Shown here piece by piece: positions 63,984-64,000 of a stretch of DNA of 64,000 nucleotides. The position numbers and the translations under genes were made by a program. Source of the DNA: Parapedobacter lycopersici (GTDB lineage Bacteria; Bacteroidota; Bacteroidia; Sphingobacteriales; Sphingobacteriaceae); contig NZ_JAMSLW010000003.1 in assembly GCF_024643285.1 (NCBI RefSeq), positions 186,001 through 250,000 of the forward strand. Direction: 5' to 3'. The number at the start of each line of letters is the position of its first letter. Positions within the stretch are counted from its first letter, which is position 1. Under the pieces are notes generated by a model, which had not been told where the DNA came from, did not search any database, and saw only the letters and a list, made by a program, of their open reading frames with translations.

Positions 63984-64000
63984 GAATGGACAATTGGTAA

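Overview
The window is a 64 kb piece of a Bacteroidota chromosome, most likely family Sphingobacteriaceae (Parapedobacter-, Pedobacter- or Sphingobacterium-like). The evidence is a SusC/SusD outer-membrane pair behind a FecI-type sigma factor and FecR anti-sigma factor, promoters of the Bacteroidota type (TTTG, about 19-20 bases, TAnnTTTG), many lipoproteins with short lipoboxes, the compact division cluster of this phylum, and a small Hc1/histone-H1-like protein. Base composition looks near 50% G+C. No tRNA, rRNA, CRISPR array, insertion sequence or prophage was seen. Most of the window is housekeeping DNA; accessory character is highest around 46-49 kb.

Layout. 1-13 kb: the tail of glgC, mnmE, a decayed coding fragment, a YD-repeat-like lipoprotein, a minus-strand group (TPM/TPR protein, GH20-like hydrolase, TamB), tsaD, and a phosphatase-glycosyltransferase fusion that resembles glucosylglycerol-phosphate synthase. 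13-16.4 kb: a solitary lutB and aspS on the minus strand. 16.5-32.4 kb: the division and cell wall (dcw) cluster mraZ-rsmH-ftsL-ftsI-murE-mraY-murD-ftsW-murG-murC-ftsQ-ftsA-ftsZ, all on the plus strand and tightly packed, with MraZ-type repeats at its promoter and DnaA-box-like sites before mraZ and ftsZ. murF and ddl are not in it. 32.6-36 kb: an alpha-oxoamine synthase, the histone-like gene, a TIM-barrel isomerase and mscL. 36-39.2 kb: a ChaN-like protein, a GNAT acetyltransferase, and an HxlR regulator divergent from an NAD(P)-dependent reductase. 39.3-41.9 kb: rpmH-rnpA-yidD, tsaB and corA. 42-46.2 kb: a GH130-type phosphorylase, an OmpH/Skp-like lipoprotein and gyrB. 46.2-50.3 kb: an orphan protein of unknown function, a noncoding stretch with an 11-bp tandem repeat, a sialidase-like lipoprotein and an acetylxylan-esterase-like protein. 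50.3-56.8 kb: a membrane-anchored glutamate-synthase-like flavoprotein, a flavin monooxygenase, an FMN reductase, a beta-propeller/cytochrome c lipoprotein and a short-chain dehydrogenase. 56.9-64 kb: SusD, SusC, FecR and ECF sigma on the minus strand, forming a cell-surface signalling uptake locus.

How it works together. The dcw genes make lipid II (MurE/D/C with MraY and MurG) and the divisome (FtsL, I, W, Q, A, Z). MnmE, TsaB and TsaD modify tRNAs. RnpA, YidD and RpmH form a conserved block for tRNA processing, membrane insertion and the ribosome. The hydrolases (GH20, GH130, sialidase, esterase) and the SusCD locus fit a glycan-feeding lifestyle, although they do not form one polysaccharide utilisation locus. 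I did not find a clearly new multi-gene system. The items most worth checking are the HAD-GT20 fusion, the perfect palindrome overlapping a probably leaderless promoter at 50.37 kb, the DnaA-box-like sites in the division cluster, and the tandem repeat and structured noncoding DNA at 47.3 and 48.8 kb.
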